A stretch of 64,000 bases of DNA from positions 1 through 64,000 of the forward strand of contig CAIQVJ010000108.1 in the NCBI GenBank assembly GCA_903875225.1, given 5' to 3'. The translations under genes and the position numbers were made by a program. This DNA comes from an uncultured Pseudomonadota bacterium. GTDB lineage: Bacteria; Myxococcota_A; UBA796; SXON01. The notes beneath the pieces are model-generated. The model made no database searches, was not told where the DNA came from, and saw nothing but the letters and a program-made list of their open reading frames with translations. Positions 16,393 through 26,084 of this stretch are shown here, in pieces. Numbering within the stretch: position 1 is the stretch's first letter; each line of letters starts with the position of its first letter.

Positions 16393-17754
16393 TCAGCGGG
16401 GCTCGCCGGTGGGGGCGTCCCAGCGCCGGACGGCGGAGCCCGCCCCGGCGACGATCAGGTCCCCCGCGGGAGACCAGGCGAGGCACCTCACGATCCCGTC
16501 GGAACCCGTGTCCAGGTGCCGGAGCACGTTCCCTGAAGGATCGACGATGTCGAGGCCGCCTTGCGCGGGGACTGCGAACAGAGCGCCGTCCGGCGAGAGC
16601 GCGAAGAGACCGGACGGTCCATCCAGTCCTTCCGGCCGCACCGCCAGCTCACGCCGTGTTTCGAGGGACTCGGGGTCGAGCTCCAGGATCCTGCCCGCCA
16701 CGCCGACGAACACGGCACCGGTCGGAGCCACAGCGAGGCTCTCCGCGGTGTAGTCGCTTGCAAAGCGGCGCACGCGCGCGGGCTCCGGCCGGTCCAGGTT
16801 GAACGCGAAGAGCGAATCCCGCATGGTACCGAGCACGAAGAGCGTGCGCTCGTCCGGCGCGAAGCAGACGCGCCGGCCCCCGGCGCCATCGAGCTTCCAG
16901 CGCGCCACCTGTGCGCCGGTGGCGGCGTCCCAGACCGCCGCTGACCGGTCCCCTTCGACGACGGTGACGTGACTGGTCGAGGCGATGAGCCTGCCGCTCG
17001 GCGAGTAGCAGAGACCCTGGATCTCTCCGTTCCTCGTGTGGGCGTCGATCTGGAGCCGCTTCTCGCCATCGGGGAGCCCCCAGACCGTGAGCGTCCTCGG
17101 CCCCGTGGCGACCGCGCTCCCGTCGGGCGCAACCGCCACGGCGTGCAGGGACGCCAGCCCGGTGCCTGCCGCGGCGACGCTCGCGCTGGCCAGTCCGGTC
17201 TGCAGATCCCAAAGGATCAACTTCTTGTCGTACCCCGTCGAGGCGATGTGCCTCCCGTCCGGCGCCACCGCCACCCCGAGGACCCTCCCCGAGTGCGCGA
17301 AGACGGCGATGCTGGGCGGCGCGGGGCGTGCATCGCGACCGCCGCCGGCGAGCTTGAGCACACGCGCACGGAGCGCGTTGTCGACGCGGAAGGCCTTGGA
17401 GGTGCTCTCGTCCCGGAGCATGATCGTGCTCTCGTCGCGAACCCCCGGGTCGGGGTCCAGATCGGCGCTCCAGGCCACCACCTCACCCTTGGCGTTGAAC
17501 CCCGCATAGCTCACCACCAGGTGCGCCTTGCCGGACAGCTTCTTGAGCTCGACGAAGCGCAACCCCACGGTCATGCTCCGGCCGGGCGATCCGTAGGACC
17601 GGGTGAGGGAGAGGGAGCGGACGGTCGGTGGCAGATCGAGTTGCGAGACGAAGGCCTCGCACGCGGCGTCGTCCCAGGGCACCTTGCTCGAGTGCCGCAC
17701 CTCGCAGCGGAAAGGAAAGTCGTCGAGCGAGACGCCTGGGGTGTCCTTGCTCAT
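16393..17754 (-). CDS. WD40-repeat protein
   Basis: 453 residues, no signal peptide. The first 130 residues form a separate N-terminal domain without recognised motif (LDDFPFRCEVRHSS, FVSQLDLPPTVRSLSLTRSY, HLVVSYAGFNAKGEV). From about residue 150 come WD40 blades: HSGRVLGVAVAPDGRHIASTG with LILWDLQTG, AVAVAPDGSAVATG with LTVWGLPDG, GLCYSPSGRLIAST with AAVWDAATG, VCFAPDERTLFVLG, LFALSPDGALFAVP, and a final CLAWSPAGDLIVAG with RRWDAPTG. About seven blades fit one propeller. These proteins serve as interaction platforms. The region upstream is a decayed gene, so a former partner may be lost. Confidence 0.82.
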   Translation of the reverse strand: MSKDTPGVSLDDFPFRCEVRHSSKVPWDDAACEAFVSQLDLPPTVRSLSLTRSYGSPGRSMTVGLRFVELKKLSGKAHLVVSYAGFNAKGEVVAWSADLDPDPGVRDESTIMLRDESTSKAFRVDNALRARVLKLAGGGRDARPAPPSIAVFAHSGRVLGVAVAPDGRHIASTGYDKKLILWDLQTGLASASVAAAGTGLASLHAVAVAPDGSAVATGPRTLTVWGLPDGEKRLQIDAHTRNGEIQGLCYSPSGRLIASTSHVTVVEGDRSAAVWDAATGAQVARWKLDGAGGRRVCFAPDERTLFVLGTMRDSLFAFNLDRPEPARVRRFASDYTAESLAVAPTGAVFVGVAGRILELDPESLETRRELAVRPEGLDGPSGLFALSPDGALFAVPAQGGLDIVDPSGNVLRHLDTGSDGIVRCLAWSPAGDLIVAGAGSAVRRWDAPTGEPR

Positions 17755-17793
17755 GGCGGATGCTCCTGTTTCCTGTGGGTTCGTGCGGGACGG

Positions 17794-18080
17794 CTACGCA
17801 TACTCCGCCGGCAGCTCGGGGAAGTGGTATCCCTCCTGCGTCCAGGTGTGGACGCGCCCTCCTCGTCGATCGCGGCCCCGGAGAGGTCGTGCACCGTCAC
17901 CCAGGGTCTCCATCGCGCGATCCACGCGCCAGCGTGGCCTCGATCAGTTGGTCTACGTACCCCCCCCGCCGACGAGCGTTCCGAGGATGTCCAGCCACCC
18001 CGCGTCGGTGTCGAGGAGCAGGTGACCCGAGGAGTGCCTCGTGGGAAGGGCGTCGTCGACGGCGCACGCCCCCCCCTGCA
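17794..18080 (-). pseudogene. Frame-broken gene remnant upstream of the WD40 gene
   Basis: Protein-like segments with high third-base GC succeed one another in different frames: HSSGHLLLDTDAGWLDILGT (to about 17960), then YVDQLIEATLARG, then WVTVHDLSGAAIDEEGA, then RVHTWTQEGYHFPELPAEYA ending at TAG 17794. The first break is in a run of eight C (17960-17967), a classic indel site. At least three shifts in 170 nt mean decay, or sequencing error in a GC-rich tract. The upstream limit is uncertain. I do not recognise the family. Confidence 0.45.
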
Positions 18081-18190
18081 CAACGGGACGGTGATGCCGC
18101 TTGGAGGGCGCCGAGCGCAGGCGTCCCGGGCGGAGGGCCGAACCCCGGCCGGACTTGAACTCCCCGACGCGCCTCGAACGCTGAAAACGC

Positions 18191-18231
18191 TTGAACCCCC
18201 GCTTCCGCACCTGGCGAAAACGGGGGTTCAA
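18191..18231 (-). terminator. Candidate terminator hairpin downstream of tRNA-Ile
   Basis: TTGAACCCCCG (18191-18201) and CGGGGGTTCAA (18221-18231) are a perfect 11-bp inverted repeat around a 19-nt loop, beginning 5 nt past the CCA end of the tRNA. On the minus strand the stem is followed by GCGTTTTC, a weak U stretch, so termination or 3' processing protection is plausible. Confidence 0.55.
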
Positions 18232-18236
18232 TGGTG

Positions 18237-18312
18237 TGGTGGGCCCGGCTGGATTTGAACCAGCGACCAGACGGATATAAGCCGTCCGCTCTGACCCCTG
18301 AGCTACGGGCCC
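18237..18312 (-). tRNA. tRNA-Ile with anticodon UAU
   Basis: 76 nt including an encoded CCA (complement of 18237-18239). All stems pair perfectly: acceptor GGGCCCG/CGGGCCC, D arm GCTC/GAGC with loop AGGGGTCA, anticodon stem GACGG/CCGTC, variable TGGTC, T arm GCTGG/CCAGC with TTCAAAT. The seven-base anticodon loop is CTTATAT, so U33 is followed by U34-A35-U36, reading AUA (Ile). Most bacteria read AUA with a CAU tRNA modified to lysidine by TilS; a UAU tRNA-Ile is uncommon. It stands alone, 141 nt from the sucD stop. Confidence 0.93.
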
Positions 18313-18453
18313 TGCAAGTCGGACCTAACCGGTGGCAGCGTCGTTCCAGCAGGCCCCAGACCGGACCCGCGGTCCGCGCCCGCTGGGCTCCACGGGCGTT
18401 CCACGGCCCGAGGCGGCGCCCGCCCCCTGGGGAGCGAGCCCGCCCAACCACCC

Positions 18454-19337
18454 CTATTTTCCGAGGATCTCCCTCATCTTGCGACCCATCTCCGCTGGGC
18501 TGCGGACGACGTGGATGCCTGCGGCGATCATGGCCTCGTACTTCGCCTCGGCCGTTCCCTGTCCGCCGGAGATGATCGCTCCGGCGTGGCCCATGCGGCG
18601 CCCGGGGGGTGCCGTGGCACCCGCGATGAACCCGACGATCGGCTTCTTCATGTTGGCCTTCGCCCAGGCTGCGGCCTCCTCCTCGTTGGAGCCGCCGATC
18701 TCGCCGATCATGATGACGGCGTCGGTGTCGGGATCCTCGTGGAAGAGCTTGAGCACGTCGATGTGGCGCGTGCCGATGATGGGGTCACCCCCGATGCCGA
18801 TGGCCGTGGACTGCCCGAGCCCCACGCGCGAAAGCTGGCCGACCGCTTCGTAGGTGAGCGTGCCGGAGCGCGAGAGGACGCCGATGCGGCCGGGCGCGTG
18901 GATGTGCCCGGGCATGATCCCGATCTTGCACTCGCCCGGGGTGATGATGCCGGGGCAGTTCGGCCCGATCATGCGGGTGTTCCGGCCCTGCAGGTAGCGC
19001 CACGCCACGATCATGTCCTTGACCGGCACGCCCTCGGTGATCGGGACGACGAGGCGGATGTCGGCGTCGGCCGCCTCCATGATCGCGTCCGCAGCGAACG
19101 GGGGCGGCACGAATACGACGCTTGCATCCGCGCCCGTGGCGTTCACCGCCTCCTTCACGGTATTGAAGATCGGTACCCGGAAGCTGCCCGATTCGAAGAA
19201 CGTGCCGCCCTTTCCGGGCGTGACGCCGCCGACGAGCTTCGTGCCATACGCGAGCATCTGGCCGCAGTGGAACGCGCCGGCCGAACCGGTGATGCCCTGG
19301 CAGATGACGCGGGTGTTCTTGTTGACAAGGATGCTCA

Positions 19338-19338
<1 letters not shown>
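18454..19338 (-). CDS. sucD: Succinyl-CoA synthetase alpha subunit
   Basis: 294 residues from ATG 19338; the open frame to 19563 is antisense to sucC and rejected. It has the CoA-binding N terminus (VICQGITGSAGAFH), TPGKGGTFF, VPITEGVPVKDMI, the phosphohistidine loop (GHIHAPGRIGVLSRSGTLTYE and later GRRMGHAGAIISGGQGTAEAK, with the active His in GHAGA) and GEIGGSNEEEAA. The alpha subunit binds CoA and carries the phosphorylated His; with beta it converts succinyl-CoA to succinate with ATP or GTP formation in the TCA cycle. ATG overlaps the sucC stop (TGATG). The tRNA lies downstream on the same strand. Confidence 0.95.
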
Positions 19339-20618
<1,280 letters not shown>

Positions 20619-20867
20619 GATTACTCGCTTGGCGGCTGCGGTTTGTGGTCGTTCCCGCCCCCCCGGGCGAAACCGGGGCGAATCGCGTGGTGCGGAAGAA
20701 CCGCAGAGCGGCGGGCGCGACAAAGTAGCGGATTCGCGTACTCGGGGCCATACTGAATGGCGTGCTCCCGGCGCACCTCCGACCACTCCGGGAACCCGTT
20801 TGCCGAACGGAGCATCACGCTTTTTGGCGACTTCGCGGCGGCAGCCCTTCGCCTTCGGACGCGGAAC

Positions 20868-22658
20868 ATGGTAAGCTCCCCGAGCAGCACCATGCAGGAG
20901 AGCAGCGTGGCCGTCTCTCAACTCCGTCAGGGCGATGTAATCGCCAAAAAGTACGAAATCGACTCCGTTCTGGGTTCGGGACCTGCGGGGCAGACATGCA
21001 CCGCACGGGTCTTGTCCACCGGAAAGAAGGTCATCGTGAAGGCGCTGAACTTCGAGACCGACGATCTCGGCCCGGTTCAGGTGCTGTTCGACAAGGTCCG
21101 AGCGATCAAGGCGGAGACCCTGCCCGCGCTCCTCGACGTCGGGCTCAACAACCGGCGGCCCTACGTGGTGCAGGAGTACTCCGAAGGAGAGTCCCTGCGC
21201 CGACTCATGGACGAATACGCGGGCCAGCGAAAGTCCTTCTCGCTACAAGAGGCCGCCGCGATCGTGGTGAAGGTCCTCGAGGCCGCCGATGCGGCACACA
21301 GCGCTGGGATGGTGCATCGCCACATCAAGCCGACGAACGTGCTCATCCAGTCCAAGGCCGTCGGACCGGGCCAGGGCAAGGTCGTCCGCACCATCCAGTT
21401 GACCGGCCTCGGGCTCGCGGAGATGATCCCCAACGCGGTGCTGCCCGACGCGACCAAGGAGGGCGGGGACAACCGCTACTTGGCCCCGGAGCTCACCGCA
21501 CCGAACAGCGGCGGAGGCCCGCAGACGGACGTGTACTCCTGTGGCGTGTTGCTCTACGAGCTGCTCACCGGGCAGACCCCGCAGGGCACCTACCTCTCGC
21601 CCTCGCAGATCCGTGAGGATCTTCCCCCTGGCGTGGACGACATCGTGGACCTCGCGCTCGCCTCGAACGGCGAGGACAGGTTTCCCACCGCACGCGACAT
21701 GATCAACGCGATCCAGCGCTCGTTCCAGGAAGAGGCCCCGGCAGAGTCTGCGATCTCGCGGCGCGTGATCATGGCGATCGCCGGAGCCACGTTGCTGCTC
21801 CTCGTGGTGATCATCGGCGCCCTGCTGACCAACGATCCGACCGCCGAGGCACGGCGATCCGATGAGATGGTGCGTGCGCAGATCGTCAAGAGCAACCCCC
21901 TCCCCGACGAAGCCACGATGCGCGCCAAGCTCGCCGGCCACCCGGACATGGCGTACATCCCCGCGGGCACGTTCGTACGGGGCCGGTTGAACGGCGAGTC
22001 CACCAAGGTCGTGAACGCCACCGAGCCGCTCGCGGCGATCGGCAAGACCTCCGCCTACTACATCGACCGGCTCGAGTGGGACAACACCAAGGGGAGCAAC
22101 CCCACCGTCAGCGTGCGCCAGTCGCAGGCCGAGGCCATGTGCGAAGAGAAGGGCAAGCGGCTCTGCACCTCCGACGAATGGGAGCGCGCGTGCAAGGGTC
22201 CCGAGGGCCGCGTGTACACCTACGGCGACGTCTACAGCGCCACGAAGTGCGGCGGCGACGCCGCGACCGACGCGAACAAGGACGGCAAGGCCGACTCCAC
22301 GGCGGGCAGCCTCGAGAGCTGTGCAAGCGGCTGGGGTGTGTACGACATGAGCGGCGGCGTGCGGGAGTGGACCACCTCCTCCGACCCGAACCAGCCGAAG
22401 TTCAAGATGGTGAAGGGCGGCAAGACCGGTGATCCGGAGCGCGGAACGCGCTGCGCGTATGCGGACTCCCGCAACCCCGATCTCACGGATCGCACGCTCG
22501 GCTTCCGCTGCTGCGCCGACGTGGATGCGCCTGTCGTCCCGGCCCCTCCCGCGGCCCCTGCCGAGGGCGCGGCGCCTGTCGAAGGCGCGGCTCCTGCTCC
22601 TGCCGCACCTGCCGGTGCGCCTCCGGGCGCAGCGGGCGGACCGCCAGCCACCCCGTAG
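20868..22658 (+). CDS. Pseudokinase-SUMF1 membrane protein
   Basis: 596 residues from ATG 20868; ATG 20892 is an equally possible start. A Ser/Thr kinase fold starts at YEIDSVLGSGPAGQT with the ATP Lys in KVIVKALNF. The catalytic loop reads VHRHIKPTNVL, with the proton-accepting Asp of HRD replaced by His, and the DFG site reads LTGLGLAEM, so the metal-binding Asp is also lost. YLAPEL and DVYSCGVLLYELLTG are kept. A membrane helix (VIMAIAGATLLLLVVIIGALL-like) comes near residue 345, then a SUMF1-like exported domain (MAYIPAGTFVRG, GKRLCTSDEWERAC, YDMSGGVREW, LGFRCC) lacking the FGE Cys pair, and a Pro/Ala tail. It should transmit signals by binding, not phosphorylation. Confidence 0.82.
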   Translation: MVSSPSSTMQESSVAVSQLRQGDVIAKKYEIDSVLGSGPAGQTCTARVLSTGKKVIVKALNFETDDLGPVQVLFDKVRAIKAETLPALLDVGLNNRRPYVVQEYSEGESLRRLMDEYAGQRKSFSLQEAAAIVVKVLEAADAAHSAGMVHRHIKPTNVLIQSKAVGPGQGKVVRTIQLTGLGLAEMIPNAVLPDATKEGGDNRYLAPELTAPNSGGGPQTDVYSCGVLLYELLTGQTPQGTYLSPSQIREDLPPGVDDIVDLALASNGEDRFPTARDMINAIQRSFQEEAPAESAISRRVIMAIAGATLLLLVVIIGALLTNDPTAEARRSDEMVRAQIVKSNPLPDEATMRAKLAGHPDMAYIPAGTFVRGRLNGESTKVVNATEPLAAIGKTSAYYIDRLEWDNTKGSNPTVSVRQSQAEAMCEEKGKRLCTSDEWERACKGPEGRVYTYGDVYSATKCGGDAATDANKDGKADSTAGSLESCASGWGVYDMSGGVREWTTSSDPNQPKFKMVKGGKTGDPERGTRCAYADSRNPDLTDRTLGFRCCADVDAPVVPAPPAAPAEGAAPVEGAAPAPAAPAGAPPGAAGGPPATP

Positions 22659-22694
22659 GCAGGTCGAGCAGGGCGTCGGCGTACGCTCGCATGC

Positions 22695-22717
22695 CGGCAG
22701 GCCGCATCGGCCTGCCG
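22695..22717. terminator. Perfect hairpin between convergent genes
   Basis: CGGCAGGCCG (22695-22704) and CGGCCTGCCG (22708-22717) form a 10-bp perfect stem with a three-base CAT loop, in the 66-nt gap between the kinase-like gene and the methylase gene. It can act on both strands. No T tract follows, so strong pausing or Rho-assisted termination is more likely than a classical intrinsic terminator. Confidence 0.5.
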
Positions 22718-22724
22718 CCTGTGT

Positions 22725-23957
22725 TCACACGCCCGGCTTTTCCCAGACTCCGGCGTGTTCCCACCGCACCGTGCCGAACCCGAGGTCGAGACGCTCGACG
22801 CTGGCTCGCGCGACCCAGCGCAGCCCGAGCGCCCTCGCCGCCTCGTCGTGCACGGTCCACGAGTCAATCCGCTTGCTGCCGACCTGACCATCCCCCACGA
22901 TCACGCACAGGCGCCCGCCCGGGTCCAGCGCGCGTGACGCGGCCTTCAGCCACCTTGCTGTGTCGGACTTCCAGGCAGTGAGCGCCTCGGCCCGCCCGGC
23001 GCGAAATTCGCGGCGGCTGCCGATCTCGTCCCGGAGTGTGCTGCTGTCGTCCACCCCGAGCCAGTAGCGCCGCAGCGACTGGATCGGGGCGTAGTCGTAC
23101 ACACCCGGGTACGGCGGGGACGTGACGACGAGCCCGTAGCCGCTGAGGCGCACCTCGCGCGCATCCTCACGATGCACACGGGCGGGCGCGGGGAACGCCT
23201 CGATCGTCTCCAGCATCCGCGCAAATTCGCGCGCCTTCTTGTGAAAGAGCGTGGCGGTCGTACCCTCGGGGCGCTCCTCGTCGTTCAAGGCCTGGTGGGT
23301 ATCCGACGTCCGGCGACTCACCTTCACCACGATGGCCGAGAGCACCGCCTTGAGCAGCGGGTCGTTGCCGATGAAATTGCGGATCGCGTGCAGCTCGGCT
23401 GCGACGTGCGGCTGGTACGCGCGCTGCACATCCGGCGGGGCATCGGACGGGGGCTCCTGGGCCCGCAATGCAACCTCGGCCGCGCCGCGCGCGACGCTGC
23501 GCAGGTGCGTTCGGGCGGCCTCATCGGTCCGGGTGGTCCGCGCCCGGGCGACAAGGCAGGGAATGGCCCCGAGGTCGCAGCCCAATGACTCGCGGCCCGC
23601 CGCGAGCGCCTCGACGAGCACGGTGCCGCCCCCGCAGAAGGGGTCGAGCACCCTGCCCTCCCCGATGGTGAGCAGATCGCGTGCGGCGTCCGGGTGGAGC
23701 GCCGCAGGGTAGCTGTGAAACCCGTGGGTGTAGCGCTCGACCCGCTCCGAGTGGCGCAGCGCTGTCTCCAGCAGCCTGGCCAGCGCCTTGTCCCCCGCGA
23801 GGATCCCCTCGCCTGCCCTCACGGCCCGGGATGTCTTCGCGTCATCCGACTCCGCCTTCTGGACGGGTGCGCCTGGTGCGAGCCCGAGCAGCTCTGCAGT
23901 CTCCCGCTCGAGCCGTGCCGCCTTCTGCTTCCGGGATTCACCCACGCCAGGCCTCAT
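22725..23957 (-). CDS. DNA methylase-like protein (DPFCGGGT, TSPPY)
   Basis: 410 residues. The SAM site is VLDPFCGGGTVLVEAL (about residue 105) and the catalytic site VVTSPPYPGVYDYAPIQSLRRYWLG (about 285), the SPPY type seen in N4-cytosine and some N6-adenine methylases. The long segment between them could recognise the target. Before motif I is YTHGFHSYPAALHPDAARDLL, a pattern of methylases whose nucleotide-binding residue precedes it. No restriction gene is adjacent, so it is an orphan modification enzyme, or an RNA-guanine methylase of the TRM11/G10 relatives, which share DPFCG and SPPY. Its start overlaps the Tim44-like gene by 20 nt, so it is the last gene of that operon. Confidence 0.72.
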   Translation of the reverse strand: MRPGVGESRKQKAARLERETAELLGLAPGAPVQKAESDDAKTSRAVRAGEGILAGDKALARLLETALRHSERVERYTHGFHSYPAALHPDAARDLLTIGEGRVLDPFCGGGTVLVEALAAGRESLGCDLGAIPCLVARARTTRTDEAARTHLRSVARGAAEVALRAQEPPSDAPPDVQRAYQPHVAAELHAIRNFIGNDPLLKAVLSAIVVKVSRRTSDTHQALNDEERPEGTTATLFHKKAREFARMLETIEAFPAPARVHREDAREVRLSGYGLVVTSPPYPGVYDYAPIQSLRRYWLGVDDSSTLRDEIGSRREFRAGRAEALTAWKSDTARWLKAASRALDPGGRLCVIVGDGQVGSKRIDSWTVHDEAARALGLRWVARASVERLDLGFGTVRWEHAGVWEKPGV

Positions 23958-25473
23958 CTTGCTGAATGTCGTTCAGGATCCAGTCGAAGGTGCCCGACGT
24001 GATCTTCGCCTCACAGTAGCCGCACACCCCGGCCTCGCTCACACGATCGAGGCCGGCGCCACAGCTGGGGCAGCTCTGCGGGGCGCCCGGCACGGTCCCG
24101 ACAGGCCTGGCCCGCACCGACCGCACGAACGTCCAGTACTCGCTGAACACCCGCGCTTCGGTCTTGCTCCCGCCCACGACCTGCCCCGTGCGGTCCTCCG
24201 TCCAGTCGTACATCGACGCGAAGATCCGCACCGTGACGGCGACGACGTAGCCGTCGATGGTCACCTTCGCGAAGTCCACCGTGCGGATCTTCACGCCCGA
24301 CGAAAGGTTGCGCACCCCCTCGGCGGCGTAGCGCTCCAGCCAGTAGCGGTGCTGCTGGTAGAGGAAGTCCGACTCCAGCGGGCGGAGATCCTCCTTCCGT
24401 CCCGCCGACCAGGCGGCCTGCACCTTCACGAACGTGGCCATGACCCGATCGCGGAAGCTCGTCACCGCGAAATCGGTCTGCATCGCGGAGAGCTTGCGCA
24501 GGTTCACGCCGAGATCGACGTCCGGCTGGGTGGGCATCTGGGTGCCGGGCTCGACCCCGCCGCCGAGCGACATCGCCATACGCGGCACGATCTCGCTCGA
24601 CACGATCTCGATCTCGCGCACGATCCACTGCAGGCGCCCATCGTTGATCACGGTGTCGCAGCGTGTGCAGGTGCCGTTCGCCCGCGTCTCGGAGGGGTTT
24701 CCGCAGTTCGGGCAGCGCAGCTCCTGCATCCGCTCCGGCCCGAGCGACGTCGCGCCCACCTTTCGCCCGAAGCTCCACTCCTCCACGCGAGCGTACTGCA
24801 GCGTCTTGCCCGCCTTGTTCGTGCGGCAGAGGTTCGTCTCGTAGCGCACCACGAGGCGATCCCACTCCCCGAGCGTCTGAAAACGAGTGAGCTGGCTGGA
24901 CCCGATGCACACCGAGCTCACCTGCTCCTGCCCGTTTGCCCGCTCCACCGCGGTCCTCGCGCCCGTGGAGAGCCACGCGGCGAGTCGGGCGAGGTCCTGG
25001 CTCTCTTCCTGGGTGCGCGTGTACACGAGGCGCGCCATGTCCATGAACAGCGGGACCGAGAAGTCGGGGTCGGACGCGACCAGCGCATCGAGCCGGAGCG
25101 CCGTGGGGCGGCGGAGCGGCGCCTCCACGTACACGTTGCCCTCGCTGCGCGAGACCGAGCGGCCGGAATACCCCGCCTGCTGCGACTTCTGGTAGATGGT
25201 GATCCCGGCGATGAGGATGAGCAACGGGATGCCGATCGCGGGCTGCTCGAACACGAGCCACACCAGCAATGCACCGCCGTCCGAGCTGCCCCCGCCTCCG
25301 CTGCTGAACGACCCGCCGCCGCTGTGGGAACCGCCGCTCGACCCGCCGCCGTGGGAACCGCCCGAGTACGTGCCTCCTCCGCCGGCCCGCGCAAAGGCCG
25401 GGGTGGTGGTCAGGGCCACGCCCAGCGCGGCGACCAGCGCAGTCCTTCGCAGCCAGCGCCGGGCGGCGCTCAT
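23938..25473 (-). CDS. Tim44-like domain membrane protein with zinc ribbons
   Basis: 511 residues from ATG 25473 (the longer frame overlaps the TPM gene). Signal peptide to about residue 30 (TTTPAFA), then a Gly/Ser-rich stretch of about 45 residues (GGGSSGGSHSGGG), a helix (LLVWLVFEQPAIGIPLLILIAGI-like), a first soluble part, a CPNCGNPSETRANGTCTRC ribbon near 250, a Tim44/MBA1-like domain (LESDFLYQQHRYWLERYAAEGV, VDFAKVTIDGYVVAVTVRIFASM) and a CPSCGAG...CGYCEAK ribbon near the end. In the family the domain binds lipid or membrane complexes. Zinc ribbons imply that these parts are cytoplasmic or in a protected compartment, which is odd after a signal peptide; the helix may re-enter. Confidence 0.75.
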   Translation of the reverse strand: MSAARRWLRRTALVAALGVALTTTPAFARAGGGGTYSGGSHGGGSSGGSHSGGGSFSSGGGGSSDGGALLVWLVFEQPAIGIPLLILIAGITIYQKSQQAGYSGRSVSRSEGNVYVEAPLRRPTALRLDALVASDPDFSVPLFMDMARLVYTRTQEESQDLARLAAWLSTGARTAVERANGQEQVSSVCIGSSQLTRFQTLGEWDRLVVRYETNLCRTNKAGKTLQYARVEEWSFGRKVGATSLGPERMQELRCPNCGNPSETRANGTCTRCDTVINDGRLQWIVREIEIVSSEIVPRMAMSLGGGVEPGTQMPTQPDVDLGVNLRKLSAMQTDFAVTSFRDRVMATFVKVQAAWSAGRKEDLRPLESDFLYQQHRYWLERYAAEGVRNLSSGVKIRTVDFAKVTIDGYVVAVTVRIFASMYDWTEDRTGQVVGGSKTEARVFSEYWTFVRSVRARPVGTVPGAPQSCPSCGAGLDRVSEAGVCGYCEAKITSGTFDWILNDIQQDEAWRG

Positions 25474-26084
25474 GGCCGCATCCGCGGCGCATCTGGCGAT
25501 TCGTTCACGTCGTCCTCCGTGCGGGGCAGGTGCTCGGCCAGGACCGCGCCGAGGCGCCGAAAGCCAGCAGAGAAGGCCTCCTTCGTCGTGTACGACCCCT
25601 GCACGTCGGCGAGCGCCTTGTTCCACGCACCTGCGGGCACCGTCGATGCGATCGACATGTCGGCGCGGACCGCGACGATCCGCTCCAGGACGCTGACATA
25701 GACGAGGATGCCCGTGCGCCCGCGGGTGGCGTGCACCGCCTCCTGCCAGAATGCAGCGTCCGCCGCGAGCGCGACCCGACGCTCCTGCTCCTTGTGCCCG
25801 ACCAGCCTGCGGCGGGTCTGCATCGACGTGCCGAACAGCAGGCCGAAGGCGCCGGCCACGGCCAGCGTGTCGATCGGGATCCAACGGTCGTCGAAGATCC
25901 ACGGGCTCCAGCAGAAGAACGCGGTCGCCAGGAGGCCCGGCACCCCCATGGCCCAGCCGAGCACGTCGGTGTACCGCGAAGAGCTGCCAGCCACGACGAC
26001 CACGATCTCGGCGCTGGTGCCGGACTCGACCTCCCGGACGAGCTCCTCCACGACGGCGCCGAGCTCGGCCGCCGCGGAGCCCAT
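25470..26084 (-). CDS. TPM-domain membrane protein
   Basis: 204 residues from ATG 26084. The TPM (DUF477) fold is split: AELGAVVEELVREVESGTSAEIVVVVAGSS, two hydrophobic helices (about 45-90, GWAMGVPGLLATAFFCW and LAVAGAFGLLFG), then FWQEAVHATRGRTGILVYVSVLERIVAVRAD and a final helix. TPM domains bind metal or phosphate and act in membrane protein repair (photosystem II Psb32, TPM of cytochrome assembly), but some only bind. Its 3' end overlaps the Tim44-like gene (ATGA) and its 5' end overlaps the SRPBCC gene (TGATG), so all are one transcript. Confidence 0.75.
   Translation of the reverse strand: MGSAAAELGAVVEELVREVESGTSAEIVVVVAGSSSRYTDVLGWAMGVPGLLATAFFCWSPWIFDDRWIPIDTLAVAGAFGLLFGTSMQTRRRLVGHKEQERRVALAADAAFWQEAVHATRGRTGILVYVSVLERIVAVRADMSIASTVPAGAWNKALADVQGSYTTKEAFSAGFRRLGAVLAEHLPRTEDDVNESPDAPRMRP

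Noticed and set aside
17897..18451. 184-residue minus-strand ORF across the tRNA
   Set aside because: Crosses the tRNA-Ile gene; only its last segment has coding character and belongs to the frame-broken remnant.
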